A DNA stretch of 36,870 nucleotides from an uncultured Oscillospiraceae bacterium (GCA_934597165.1 CAKTQP010000019.1:1-36870), one strand, 5' to 3'; positions 6,104 to 13,727 are shown, counted from the first letter of the stretch. Made by a program: numbers and translations. The notes: a model not told the origin generated them from the sequence alone.

Positions 6104-7732
6104 ATGTACACCACCACCCACGCCATCCTAGCCGCCATCCCGTTGCTGCTGGCCTTCTTCCTGATGGTCCTGCGCAACGTCTCCGCCTCCAAGTCGGTGG
6201 GCATCTCCTTCCTGCTCACTGTCCTGTTGGTGCGCTTCGTCTGGCAGGTCTCCACCCTGGACACGGCGGCTTACACCGTCTACGGCGTCCTGAAAGCGGT
6301 GGACTTGCTGCTCATCGTAGCGGGTGCCATCTTCCTCCAGAACACCCTGAAAAAAGCCGGGCTCATGGACGTCATCCGCAGCGGCTTCCAGACCATCTCC
6401 CCTGACCCACGCATCCAAGCCATCATCATCGGCTACCTCTTCGGCGCCTTCATCGAAGGCTCTGCCGGGTTCGGCACGCCGGCTGCGTTGGCGGCACCGC
6501 TGCTGGTGGGGCTGGGGTTCCCGGCGGTGCCGGCCTGTGTGGTGTCCCTCATCTCCAACAGCACCCCCGTCCCCTTTGCCGCGGCTGGCACGCCCACGTT
6601 GACCACCATTTCCAACATGGCCGACCAGCTCACCGCATCCGGTGTGGGGCAGGAGTGGTTCACCCGTGAGGTGACCCACAAGGTGTGCGTCTACCTGGGG
6701 GTGGGCGGGCTGGTGGTGCCGCTCTTGCTGGTGGCAGTGCTGGTGCTGTGCTTTGGGGAGCGGGAACAGCGGCTACGGCGCATCCTGGAAATGGTGCCCT
6801 TCTCCCTGCTGGCGGCGCTGACTTTCCTGGTGCCCTATTACCTATTAGGCACGTTTTTGGGGCCAGAATTTGCCTCTATCGTAGGGGCCATCGCAGGCAT
6901 GTTCCTCACCGTCCTGGCCGCTCGCTTCCATGTCCTGGTGCCCAAACACTGCTGGCGCTTCCGTACCGACGCTGCCACGCCCCAAACAGACCTGGGCACC
7001 CCTCCCACCACCGGTCAGTTTTTGCTGGCCTGGACGCCCTATTTGGCCATCGCCGTGCTGCTCTTCGTCACCCGGGTGGATGCTTTCGGGCTGAAGGAGA
7101 TTTTGAAGGGCATCTACCTCCCCATCCACAACATCCTGGGCGTGGACGGCCTGAACCTGGACTTCCAGTGGGCGTACAACCCTGGCATCTTCCCCTTCGG
7201 CGTGGTGGCGCTGGTGACGGCGCTGGTGCGCAAGGTGCCAGGTCGCGAGACAGCACAGGTGGCGCGGGACACCGGGCGGCAACTGGCCAATCTGACCGTG
7301 GCGCTCATCGCCGGTGTGGCCATGGTACAGCTGATGATGCACTCGGGCGAGAACGGCTCGGGGCTCGACAGTATGCTCTCCCAGATCAGCCAGCTCATGG
7401 TAGACCTGGTGGGCACCGCCTTCCCCTATATGTCCCCGGTCATCGGCATTTTTGGCGCCTTCGTCTCCGGCTCCTGCACGGTCTCCAGCACCCTGTTCGG
7501 CCCCTTGCAGTACGAGACCGCCGAACTGCTGGGGCTGTCCACCACCACCATCGTAGCCCTCCAGCTCACTGGCGGCGCTCTGGGCAACATGATCTGCATC
7601 AACAACGTGGTGGCGGTCACCTCCACCACCAACGCGCCGGGGAACGAGGGCCGGATCATCCGGACGAACCTGCTGCCTTGCTTGGTGTATTGCGCCATTG
7701 TTTGGGGGACTTACTTGGCGATGGGAGGTTGA
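6104..7732 (+). CDS. lctP: L-lactate permease
   Basis: A lactate symporter of the LctP/LutP family in the cytoplasmic membrane, full length at 542 aa with about 13 hydrophobic segments. Family landmarks are EGSAGFGTPAALAAP near residue 120, SNSTPVPFAAAGTP, and close to the C-terminus GSCTVSSTLFGPLQ and ICINNVVAVTSTTN. A GGGAGGA site sits 8 nt before the ATG. It is a single-gene unit behind three GntR-type palindromes, which fits control by lactate or pyruvate. No lactate dehydrogenase or lut genes adjoin it, so uptake or export is not settled by context. It ends at repeat copy 4. Confidence 0.93.
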   Translation: MYTTTHAILAAIPLLLAFFLMVLRNVSASKSVGISFLLTVLLVRFVWQVSTLDTAAYTVYGVLKAVDLLLIVAGAIFLQNTLKKAGLMDVIRSGFQTISPDPRIQAIIIGYLFGAFIEGSAGFGTPAALAAPLLVGLGFPAVPACVVSLISNSTPVPFAAAGTPTLTTISNMADQLTASGVGQEWFTREVTHKVCVYLGVGGLVVPLLLVAVLVLCFGEREQRLRRILEMVPFSLLAALTFLVPYYLLGTFLGPEFASIVGAIAGMFLTVLAARFHVLVPKHCWRFRTDAATPQTDLGTPPTTGQFLLAWTPYLAIAVLLFVTRVDAFGLKEILKGIYLPIHNILGVDGLNLDFQWAYNPGIFPFGVVALVTALVRKVPGRETAQVARDTGRQLANLTVALIAGVAMVQLMMHSGENGSGLDSMLSQISQLMVDLVGTAFPYMSPVIGIFGAFVSGSCTVSSTLFGPLQYETAELLGLSTTTIVALQLTGGALGNMICINNVVAVTSTTNAPGNEGRIIRTNLLPCLVYCAIVWGTYLAMGG

Positions 7733-7745
7733 AACTAACCACCTT

Positions 7746-8090
7746 ACAAAAGGTCAAGCCCCGCAGGGCAGCATTAAGCTTTTTTTCGCTTCCTTTTCTT
7801 CACGAAGAAAAGGAAGTGGGTTCCAAGGGCAAAGCCCTTGGTCGCTGACCGCAGTCAGCGAAACTCCCCTAATCCTTCAAAAGCGCAGGAGTGGGTGAAT
7901 TTTCGTCGTAGACGAAAAGAGGGCGAACCCTCGCCGGGGGTTCGCCCTTTCTACGTAGCGCATAAAAAAAGAAGAACCACCCAACGCCTATCACAGACGT
8001 TGCGTGGTTCTTTTTGTAGGCTGTGCAAGTTTGACAATCCCTCAGTCAGCTTGCGCTGACAGCTCCCTTTACACAAGGGAGCCGATTGGG
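7746..8090 (+). repeat. Mosaic intergenic repeat, copy 4
   Basis: It follows lctP and has all modules: the leading module with an AAGAAAAGGAAG arm, the GCGCAGGAGTGGGTGAATTT module with its TTTTCGTC hairpin, GGGCGAACCC/GGGTTCGCCC (7921-7947), AAGAACCACCCAACG/CGTTGCGTGGTTCTT (7972-8012, one C-C mismatch) followed by TTTTTG, and the CCCTCAGTCAGC tail with CTCCCTTTACACAAGGGAG. It lacks the two extra hairpins found in copies 1 and 3. The 490-bp gap 7733-8223 holds this repeat and no gene; no clear promoter for the next gene is seen after it. Confidence 0.85.
7972..8016 (+). terminator. Intrinsic terminator in repeat copy 4
   Basis: A 15-bp stem with one mismatch, followed by TTTTT. It should end lctP transcripts. 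Confidence 0.6.
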
Positions 8091-8223
8091 TGGTGCATTT
8101 CACAAGCGCTGCCACCGTCTTGGGCGCTGATTTTCGCCCCCTTTTTCCTGCGCTGTCGGTGTAAAATATCCTTTTCCAGGCATGATAACACTGACAGATT
8201 TCGGAATGATGGGGGTATGTCAC

Positions 8224-8682
8224 ATGGGCAAACAACACACCTGGCCGCACGCACTGTTGAAACATCTCGTCCTCTTCCTCACCGGCGGACTGCTCTACGC
8301 GGGCATCGAGATTTTGTGGCGTGGGTTCACCCATCCGGCGATGATCCTGGTGGGGGGCGCGGCGTTCCTGCTGGTGGGTGGACTGAACGACTGGTTCCCC
8401 TGGGCGCTGTCCCTGTTCGATCAAGGGCTGCTGGGGGGCACGGTCATCACGGGGGTGGAATTTCTGTCTGGGGTGGTGCTGAACCAGTGGCTGGGGCTGG
8501 GCATCTGGGACTACTCCGACTATCCGTTCAACGTATTGGGTCAAATTTGCCTGCCCTTTTGGGTGCTGTGGTGCTTTCTGGCGGTGGCGGCGGTGCTGGC
8601 GGACGACTATTTACGCTGGTGGCTCTTCAGGGAGGCGAAACCCCACTACCGGCTGTTCCCCTGGCAGACGAGGCACTCCTAG
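8224..8682 (+). CDS. Putative ABC-transporter type IV membrane protein (PF06541-like)
   Basis: A 152-aa integral membrane protein with about four to five hydrophobic segments. The second half has the pattern of the PF06541 (CmpB) family: TGVEFLSGVVLNQWLGL followed by WDYSDYPFNVLGQICLPFW and a tryptophan-rich end. The molecular role of that family is not established. The ATG at 8224 is chosen because GGGGG lies 8-13 nt upstream; in-frame ATGs at 8182, 8206 and 8209 lack a site. Its stop shares the CTAG at 8679-8682 with the stop of the convergent gene. Confidence 0.7.
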   Translation: MGKQHTWPHALLKHLVLFLTGGLLYAGIEILWRGFTHPAMILVGGAAFLLVGGLNDWFPWALSLFDQGLLGGTVITGVEFLSGVVLNQWLGLGIWDYSDYPFNVLGQICLPFWVLWCFLAVAAVLADDYLRWWLFREAKPHYRLFPWQTRHS

Positions 8683-9419
8683 ACCGGTGCGCGCTCCTCC
8701 TGCCTTTCCTCCGAGAGGAGGGGCTGAAATTGGTAGTCTCGCAAGCGCTGCAACGCTTCCTCCTTCTTCCGTTGAAACTCAAAATCAAAAAATTCTTTCT
8801 CTTCTTTCTCCCCCACCGACGCAACCTCCGACGGCTGTGGATTTGTGCATAACTCCTCCTGAGAGGCGACGAACCTCGTTTCCTCTCCTTCGCTGAATTG
8901 CGCTATGCTTTGCTTTTCTTCGCTTTTCTCCCCTTTGCTACGCTCTACTTCTCTCGCCTCCTCTGTCCTATCCTCTCCTCCATTGTCCTGCCCTTTCCTA
9001 TCCTCCCCTCTCCTCCCCTGGGTTGCCATTTGGTTGTCATCTGGTTGACATTTGGTTGTCACTTGGTTGTCATCCTCTTTGCCGTACTCATACACGTCAA
9101 ATTTCAATACCAACTGCTTCCGCTCTTCCTGAAACTGGGTCTCCATCCGCCGGTCTTTCCGCAGTTTGTTGCTCACGTGCCAATGCCGGATGGCCACCAC
9201 CCCCGACGGGAACGGGATCAAGAACCCCGTGTCGCAGAGGATCTTCAACGCATCCGGCTCCACCCCCAGCATCCGCACGATCTTCTTGGTGCTGTTCAGG
9301 AACCCCTCGTCGTCCGCCTGCATCCCCAGGTGGAAGTACAGCAGCTGCACGTCCAGGGGCAGGTCCAGGAAGTCGTCGCTGTCGGTGATGGATTTTGCAA
9401 ACATCCTACGTATTGCCAT
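8679..9419 (-). CDS. Phage replisome organizer (DnaD N-terminal-like) protein
   Basis: The first about 110 residues match the N-terminal winged-helix domain of phage replisome organizers: RRMFAKSITDSDDFLDLP, LYFHLGMQADDEGF and a later IRHWHVSNKLRKDRR. Such proteins bind DNA and help load the replicative helicase. Here the usual C-terminal DnaD domain is missing. It is replaced by a long, low-complexity charged tail (Glu, Lys, Arg, Gln) that starts with two DDNQ motifs made by 11-bp DNA repeats. The start at 9419 follows AAAGGAG; a longer form to 9443 has no site. With no phage genes around, it may be a domesticated remnant or an initiator co-opted by the host. 246 aa. Confidence 0.75.
   Translation of the reverse strand: MAIRRMFAKSITDSDDFLDLPLDVQLLYFHLGMQADDEGFLNSTKKIVRMLGVEPDALKILCDTGFLIPFPSGVVAIRHWHVSNKLRKDRRMETQFQEERKQLVLKFDVYEYGKEDDNQVTTKCQPDDNQMATQGRRGEDRKGQDNGGEDRTEEAREVERSKGEKSEEKQSIAQFSEGEETRFVASQEELCTNPQPSEVASVGEKEEKEFFDFEFQRKKEEALQRLRDYQFQPLLSEERQEERAPV
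9021..9075 (-). repeat. Five tandem 11-bp repeats inside the replisome-organizer-like gene
   Basis: Consecutive units on the plus strand follow GGTTG(C/T/A)CA(T/C)NN: 9021-9031, 9032-9042, 9043-9053, 9054-9064, 9065-9075. Eleven is not a multiple of three, so gain or loss of one unit shifts the reading frame. Confidence 0.85.
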
Positions 9420-9457
9420 TTTTGTGCTCCTTTCCCCTCCCACTGGGAGGCAAGGTC

Positions 9458-9486
9458 ACTATAGTGGGCGGGGGCGGATTTGTCAA
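9458..9486 (-). promoter_or_regulatory. Promoter of the replisome-organizer-like gene
   Basis: On the minus strand a perfect TTGACA (9486-9481), 17-nt spacer, TATAGT (9463-9458). A CCTCCC/GGGAGG hairpin follows in the leader, next to the ribosome site. Confidence 0.7.
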
Positions 9487-9584
9487 TGGAGCCTTTGCGG
9501 TGGGTGGTGCAATCTGAAAACTTTTTCGCAAAAAACTTTTCCTTTTGCCTTTCTTTTGTGGCGTTACTGCACGAAGAACGCTGG

Positions 9585-9625
9585 AAAAAACCGGCCGGAG
9601 CGTGGTGCTCCGACCGGTCTTTTTC
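9585..9625. terminator. Bidirectional terminator after the LRR protein gene
   Basis: ACCGG-C-CGGAGC pairs with GCTCCG-A-CCGGT, flanked by AAAAAA and TTTTT. It lies 34 nt past the stop of the minus-strand surface protein gene. Confidence 0.8.
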
Positions 9626-9658
9626 GTTGGCGTGATTCGGTTTTATGGTGCTGCGCGC

Positions 9659-10588
9659 TCAGCCCTTCCAGGTCTTGAAGGACACTTCCAGCTCGCTGAA
9701 CGGATCCTTTTTGACCTGCTTGGCCACGGCGGTCTTCACCGACTTGTAGCCGGACTCGTACTTCTTCACGTAGTAGATGGTGATGCTGGCGTAGTTGCCC
9801 AGACCCTTGAACAGGTTCTTGGGCGCCTTGCCCTTGAAGTACACCTTGCAGTTGTACAGGCCGCGGAAGGCGTCGGTCTTGACGCTGGTGACGCTGGTGG
9901 GGACGGTGAGCTTTTTGAGCTTGTTGCCCGCCAGAGCCTCCATACTGAAGGCGTTGGGCTCGATGGACTTGACCGACTTGGGGATGGTGTAGCTGGTGGC
10001 TTTGCTGCGGAGGGGGTAGGCCACCAGGCTGGTCTTCTTCTTGTTGAAGAGGACGCCCTTGGAGGCGGAGAAGTATTTGTTGCCGGAGGCCACCTTATAG
10101 CCGCTGACGTAAGCGCCCTGGAAGGTGGTCTTGCTGACCTTCTTGAGGCTCTTGGGCAGGGTGACGGTGCCGATCTTGGCGGAGTCATAGAAGACCTCCG
10201 CGCCCAGAGTGGTGACGGTGCTGGGCAGGGTGATGGTGGTCAGCTTGGGGCAATAGGCGAAGGCGCGCGCGCCGATGGTGGTGACGCCGCTCTTGACCAC
10301 CGCCTTGCGCACGTCCAACTCGCTCCAGGGCGGGGCGAATTCGTCGTTGCTGGTGCCATTGTAATGGTACATGGCGCCCTTGCCGCTGATGGTCACGGTC
10401 TTGGTCTTTTTGTCATAGCTCCATTTGACGTTCTTGCCACATTTGCCACTGGTCTTCACGGCCATGGTGGTCACGGCGGTGTCGGCAGGCTGGGCGGTCT
10501 GTACCGCCAGGGTGCCGGTGGCCAGGGTGGACAGCGCCATGGTCAGCGCCAGCGCCAACGCCAGGAGGCGATTCCGGGTGTGTTTCAT
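9659..10588 (-). CDS. Secreted leucine-rich-repeat (BspA-type) protein, 309 aa
   Basis: The protein starts with a Sec signal peptide (basic MKHTRNR, then an Ala/Leu core ending near residue 30). A short DISGKGAM-like beta domain (VTISGKGAMYHY) is followed by several BspA/LRR_5 repeats of the type I-G-A-R-A-F ... L-T-T-I-T-L-P-S-T-V at about residues 95-260. The C-terminus is lysine-rich and has no sortase signal or membrane anchor, so it is secreted or held by charge. Such proteins often bind host matrix or other bacteria; the partner here is unknown. It is a single-gene unit with a strong promoter and terminator. The start has AAAGGA about 11 nt upstream. Confidence 0.85.
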   Translation of the reverse strand: MKHTRNRLLALALALTMALSTLATGTLAVQTAQPADTAVTTMAVKTSGKCGKNVKWSYDKKTKTVTISGKGAMYHYNGTSNDEFAPPWSELDVRKAVVKSGVTTIGARAFAYCPKLTTITLPSTVTTLGAEVFYDSAKIGTVTLPKSLKKVSKTTFQGAYVSGYKVASGNKYFSASKGVLFNKKKTSLVAYPLRSKATSYTIPKSVKSIEPNAFSMEALAGNKLKKLTVPTSVTSVKTDAFRGLYNCKVYFKGKAPKNLFKGLGNYASITIYYVKKYESGYKSVKTAVAKQVKKDPFSELEVSFKTWKG

Positions 10589-10639
10589 CGTTGTTCCATC
10601 CTTTCCTTGTCACGTGTCTTGTTGGGTATTCTCCTCTAC

Positions 10640-10668
10640 ATTATACGTGATTTGGGTGGGGATTGCAA
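10640..10668 (-). promoter_or_regulatory. Promoter of the LRR protein gene
   Basis: On the minus strand TTGCAA (10668-10663), 17-nt spacer, perfect TATAAT (10645-10640). Confidence 0.75.
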
Positions 10669-10702
10669 TGTTCTCACAGGAAAATCCAAACAAATCTTCC
10701 AA

Positions 10703-11398
10703 TCAGGGCAGGCACCGTTCCTCCCACGCTCCCATGACCTCCAGCTGCTCCGGCGTGTGGAACCAGTGCTCGCCGCCAGGGTAGACGGTCAAGTCGGCTC
10801 CCTCCGCCTGGGCGAAGCCCTCCACTACCGGCTGGGGCACCAGGTTGTCCTGGTCGCCGTAGAGGATGTGGGTGTGGGCGCTGAGGGCGTGGACGGGGTG
10901 CTGGCGGACGTAGGTCAGATAGTCCCAGGACAGCGTTTGGCCGAAGTCGGTGGGGATCTCCCGCTCTGCCTGGAGGCGTTCCTCGGTGACGCCCGCCCAG
11001 GTCATCATGTTTTGGATCATGTTCTCCATGTCCACCACCGGCGACACGAACAGGCAGGTGTCCACCGGCTTTCCGGCCAGTGCCAGCATGGCAAACCATG
11101 CGCCGATGCTGTTGGCGCGGAGGGCGATGCGGGACCAGCGGGCTTGCAGCTGCTGCCACACCTGTTCCAGCTCCGGCACCACCACCCAGGGCAGGAACGG
11201 TTCCGCTCCTCCCTGCCGCTGGCCGTGCTGGGGCAGGTCGATGGCCACCACCTGCCAGCCCTTGGGGTTGGCGATCTGGGCGAAGCGCTCTCCCTCCTCC
11301 TTGTTGCCAGACTGGCCGTGGAGGAAGAGACAGACCTGGTCGCTTTTTTCGCCGTAACATACGTAAGTGGTATGACCCCACATTCCAGTTTCTTTCAT
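10703..11398 (-). CDS. Alpha/beta hydrolase, 231 aa
   Basis: A cytoplasmic alpha/beta-hydrolase fold enzyme. It has an oxyanion HGQSGN motif near residue 27, the nucleophile elbow ANSIGAW near 95-101 (serine), a likely acid in YGDQDNLV and the catalytic histidine in GGEHWFH near the C-terminus. The broad family hydrolyses esters, peptides or lipids; the substrate is unknown. AAGGAA lies 6 nt before the ATG. A strong terminator hairpin stands about 10 nt before this ribosome site and downstream of the nearest promoter (11531-11559), so expression probably needs readthrough (see findings). Confidence 0.85.
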   Translation of the reverse strand: MKETGMWGHTTYVCYGEKSDQVCLFLHGQSGNKEEGERFAQIANPKGWQVVAIDLPQHGQRQGGAEPFLPWVVVPELEQVWQQLQARWSRIALRANSIGAWFAMLALAGKPVDTCLFVSPVVDMENMIQNMMTWAGVTEERLQAEREIPTDFGQTLSWDYLTYVRQHPVHALSAHTHILYGDQDNLVPQPVVEGFAQAEGADLTVYPGGEHWFHTPEQLEVMGAWEERCLP

Positions 11399-11420
11399 TT
11401 TAAGTTCCTTCTTTCCAGAG

Positions 11421-11457
11421 AAAAAAAGCAGAGCTTCCGGTGACCCGGTTGCTCTGC
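11421..11457 (-). terminator. Intrinsic terminator in the leader of the hydrolase gene
   Basis: On the minus strand GCAGAGC pairs with GCTCTGC, with an inner CCGG/CCGG stem, followed by seven T. It ends the upstream deacylase transcript and may attenuate the hydrolase gene. Confidence 0.75.
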
Positions 11458-11530
11458 GTCATGCGTCTGGCGTTTTCTCTATTCTATACTCTATTTATCT
11501 CTCTACTCTATCTATCTCTCTCTACGGGAT

Positions 11531-11559
11531 AAGATAGCACATTTTGTCGAATCTGTCAA
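11531..11559 (-). promoter_or_regulatory. Promoter upstream of the hydrolase gene
   Basis: On the minus strand TTGACA (11559-11554), 17-nt spacer, TATCTT (11536-11531). The -35 box overlaps the stop codon of the deacylase gene. The leader after it is a purine-rich GATAGA/GAGAGA tract. Confidence 0.6.
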
Positions 11560-12056
11560 TCCTTTTCTCCCACCGGCACCACGTGGACTTCGGTGCCGTA
11601 GTCCCGGAGCAGGTCGATGAGGTCCTGGGTCTTCATCCAGACGGTGGCGGTGTTGTCATTGGGGTGGACACCGATGAGGCCGGGGTCGGCCAGGAAGGCT
11701 TCGTCCAGATAGAGCTGCACCTTGTGTTCCCTGTCGTGGAGCAGTCCCAGGGGGGTGACGGAACCGGGTTCCAGACCCAGCAGCGCCAGCAGGTCGTCGG
11801 CGGAGGCGAAGGAGAGCGAGCGGGTGCCGTGCTGCTTCTTGAACGCTTTCAAGTCCACCCGCTTGTCCCCCTGGACGGTGATGAGGTAGTAGTTGCGCTT
11901 CTTGTCGTCCCGGACGAACAGGTTCTTGGCGTCTGCCGACGGGTAGGGCAGCGCCACGTCCGCCAGCTCCGCCATGTTGTAGACGGCTTTGTGCTCGGTG
12001 ACCTCCAGCCAGATGTTGCGGGCGCGGAGCAGGTCGTAGGTTTCCATTTTGTTCAT
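11556..12056 (-). CDS. Prolyl-tRNA synthetase-associated (YbaK/PrdX-like) aminoacyl-tRNA deacylase
   Basis: A 166-aa protein of the YbaK/ProX editing family, which hydrolyses Ala-tRNA(Pro) or similar mischarged tRNAs in the cytoplasm. Visible marks are the EVTEHKAVYN strand near residue 20, KNLFVRDDKKRNYYL with the conserved lysine, the LGLEPGSVTPLGLL turn, and the C-terminal IGVHPNDNTATVWM segment seen in PrdX-type stand-alone forms. GAGG 9 nt before the ATG at 12056 selects this start over the ATG at 12065, which touches the ribosome site. It is transcribed alone from a 17-nt-spacer promoter. The exact tRNA edited is inference. Confidence 0.85.
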   Translation of the reverse strand: MNKMETYDLLRARNIWLEVTEHKAVYNMAELADVALPYPSADAKNLFVRDDKKRNYYLITVQGDKRVDLKAFKKQHGTRSLSFASADDLLALLGLEPGSVTPLGLLHDREHKVQLYLDEAFLADPGLIGVHPNDNTATVWMKTQDLIDLLRDYGTEVHVVPVGEKD

Positions 12057-12098
12057 GGCGGTCATCCTCTCTTTTTGGGTTTTCTGGGTTTTATCGGT

Positions 12099-12127
12099 AT
12101 GATACACGATTTTTCGCCCCATTGCAA
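12099..12127 (-). promoter_or_regulatory. Promoter of the YbaK/PrdX-like gene
   Basis: On the minus strand TTGCAA (12127-12122), 17-nt spacer, TATCAT (12104-12099). Confidence 0.65.
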
Positions 12128-12169
12128 GGGCTTTTTTCGTGCTTGTGACGGGAAAACACCGTTGTAGGG

Positions 12170-12198
12170 TTGACTTTTTCACAGCAAAGCTTTAAAAT
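12170..12198 (+). promoter_or_regulatory. Promoter of the NSS transporter gene
   Basis: TTGACT (12170-12175), 17-nt spacer, TAAAAT (12193-12198). The leader to the start codon is about 125 nt and can fold CGTGGC with GCCACG. Confidence 0.6.
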
Positions 12199-12329
12199 GT
12201 AAAAATGAAAGAGGACTTGCAGAAAAGTCCCCGTAAACAGCACAACCAAACGAAAAAAGCCGTCCCTTCCTGCGTGGCTGTTGACCGATGGCCACGTGGA
12301 TTTTTTGCGGCTGAATGGAGAGAGAAACG

Positions 12330-13658
12330 ATGAAAAAAGAACACACCAAACATTTCGCCAGCCGGTGGGGCTTCATCCTGGCCTCGGTTGGCTCCGCCGT
12401 TGGCATGGCCAACGTGTGGGGGTTCCCCAACAAGATGGGCAGCAACGGCGGCGGCGCCTTTTTGCTGATCTACCTGCTCTTTGTGGTCATCTTCAGCTTC
12501 GTGGGTCTGCCCGCCGAGTTCGCCATGGGACGTCGCTCCGGCACCGGCACGTTGGGCTCCTACGAGAACGCCTGGGCCACGCGCGGCAAGACCATGGGTA
12601 AAGTGGGCAGCCTGCTGGGCTGGCTGCCTCTGGCCGGCTCCATGTGCATCGCCATCGGCTACGCGGTCATCGTCACCTACGTCCTCAAGGCGCTGGTGGA
12701 CTCGGTGCTGGGCACCCTCATGCACACCGACACCGCCGCCTGGTTCGCCTCCTTCTCCGCCGAACCCTACTCCGTCATCCCCTTCCACATCGTCGTGGTG
12801 GTGGGCACCCTGCTGACCCTGTTCCTGGGCGCCAAGAGCATCGAGCGCACCAACAAGGTTATGATGCCGTTGTTCTTTATTATCTTCCTGGTTCTGGCAG
12901 TGCGAGTGGCCTTCCTGGCCGGTTCTGGCGAGGGCTACGCCTTCATGTTCGCCCCCCGGTGGGAGATGCTGGCTGACCCGATGATCTGGATCTGGGCCAT
13001 GGGACAGGCGTTCTTCTCCCTGTCCGTCACCGGCAGCGGCATGATCGTCTACGGCGCGTACCTCTCGAAAGAGGAAGACGTGGTGGGCGTGGCACAGCAT
13101 ACCGCCCTGTTCGACACCATCGCCGCGGTGGTGGCTGCCCTGGTCATCATCCCCGCCTGCTTCGCCTACAACCTGGACGTGGGTGCCGGCCCCAGCCTGC
13201 TGTTCGTCACCCTGCCCACCATCCTGCAGGACATCCCCATGGGGCAGCTTTTTGCCATCATCCTCTACGTGGCCATGATCTTCGCCGGCGTCAGCTCCCT
13301 GCAGAATATGTTCGAGGCGGTGGCCGAGTCTCTGCTGCACAAGTTCCCCAAGCTCAACCGGACGGCGGCGCTGGTCATCCTCTGCGTCATCTGCCTGGGC
13401 TTCGGCATCGGCATGGAGACCATCGACAAGTGGGGCCCCTGGATGGATCTGGTGTCCATCTACATCATCCCCATCGGCGCAACGTTGGGTGCTGTGTCCT
13501 GGTTCTACGTGATGAAGAAGGACGAGCTGCTCTCCGCCATCAACACCGGCTGCAAGCGGGAGCGGGGCACCTTCTGGTACAGCGTGGGGCGTTACATCTA
13601 CGTGCCCCTGGCCATCATTTTGTGCTGCGTGGCGCTGTTCATGCACGTGGCGTTCTAA
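12330..13658 (+). CDS. Sodium-dependent transporter, neurotransmitter:sodium symporter (NSS/SNF) family
   Basis: A 442-aa, 11-12 segment membrane symporter using the sodium gradient for amino acids or related amines. TM1 has the family hallmark GSAVGMANVWGFP, where the helix unwinds to bind sodium and substrate, followed by NKMGSNGGGAFLLIY. The fourth segment region has AKSIERTNKVMMPLFF, and GQAFFSLSVTGSGM is the TM6 signature. The length matches bacterial 11-TM forms such as MhsT and is shorter than animal members. The ATG at 12330 follows GGAGAG; an in-frame ATG at 12315 has no site. The substrate is unknown; tryptophan or branched/aromatic residues are common in the family. Confidence 0.9.
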   Translation: MKKEHTKHFASRWGFILASVGSAVGMANVWGFPNKMGSNGGGAFLLIYLLFVVIFSFVGLPAEFAMGRRSGTGTLGSYENAWATRGKTMGKVGSLLGWLPLAGSMCIAIGYAVIVTYVLKALVDSVLGTLMHTDTAAWFASFSAEPYSVIPFHIVVVVGTLLTLFLGAKSIERTNKVMMPLFFIIFLVLAVRVAFLAGSGEGYAFMFAPRWEMLADPMIWIWAMGQAFFSLSVTGSGMIVYGAYLSKEEDVVGVAQHTALFDTIAAVVAALVIIPACFAYNLDVGAGPSLLFVTLPTILQDIPMGQLFAIILYVAMIFAGVSSLQNMFEAVAESLLHKFPKLNRTAALVILCVICLGFGIGMETIDKWGPWMDLVSIYIIPIGATLGAVSWFYVMKKDELLSAINTGCKRERGTFWYSVGRYIYVPLAIILCCVALFMHVAF

Positions 13659-13672
13659 GCTAGTTTTCCCAT

Positions 13673-13718
13673 AAAAAGTGACCCGCAGGGTGGGGAGTTC
13701 CACGCTGCGGGTCTTTTT
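13673..13718. terminator. Bidirectional terminator between NSS and ECF genes
   Basis: GACCCGCAG (13680-13688) pairs with CTGCGGGTC (13705-13713), flanked by AAAAA and TTTTT. It separates two convergent units. Confidence 0.85.
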
Positions 13719-13727
13719 GCGGTCAAT

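Noticed and set aside
9021..9075. CRISPR-like repeat array
   Set aside because: Units are 11 bp and contiguous with no spacers, inside a coding sequence.
9545..11443. A 632-codon open frame on the plus strand
   Set aside because: It is antisense to the LRR protein and hydrolase genes, has no ribosome site, and its composition (Gly, His, Val, Gln) is that of a GC-rich shadow frame.
12192..13703. A 503-codon minus-strand open frame
   Set aside because: It is antisense to the NSS transporter, which has family motifs, promoter and ribosome site; the antisense frame has none.
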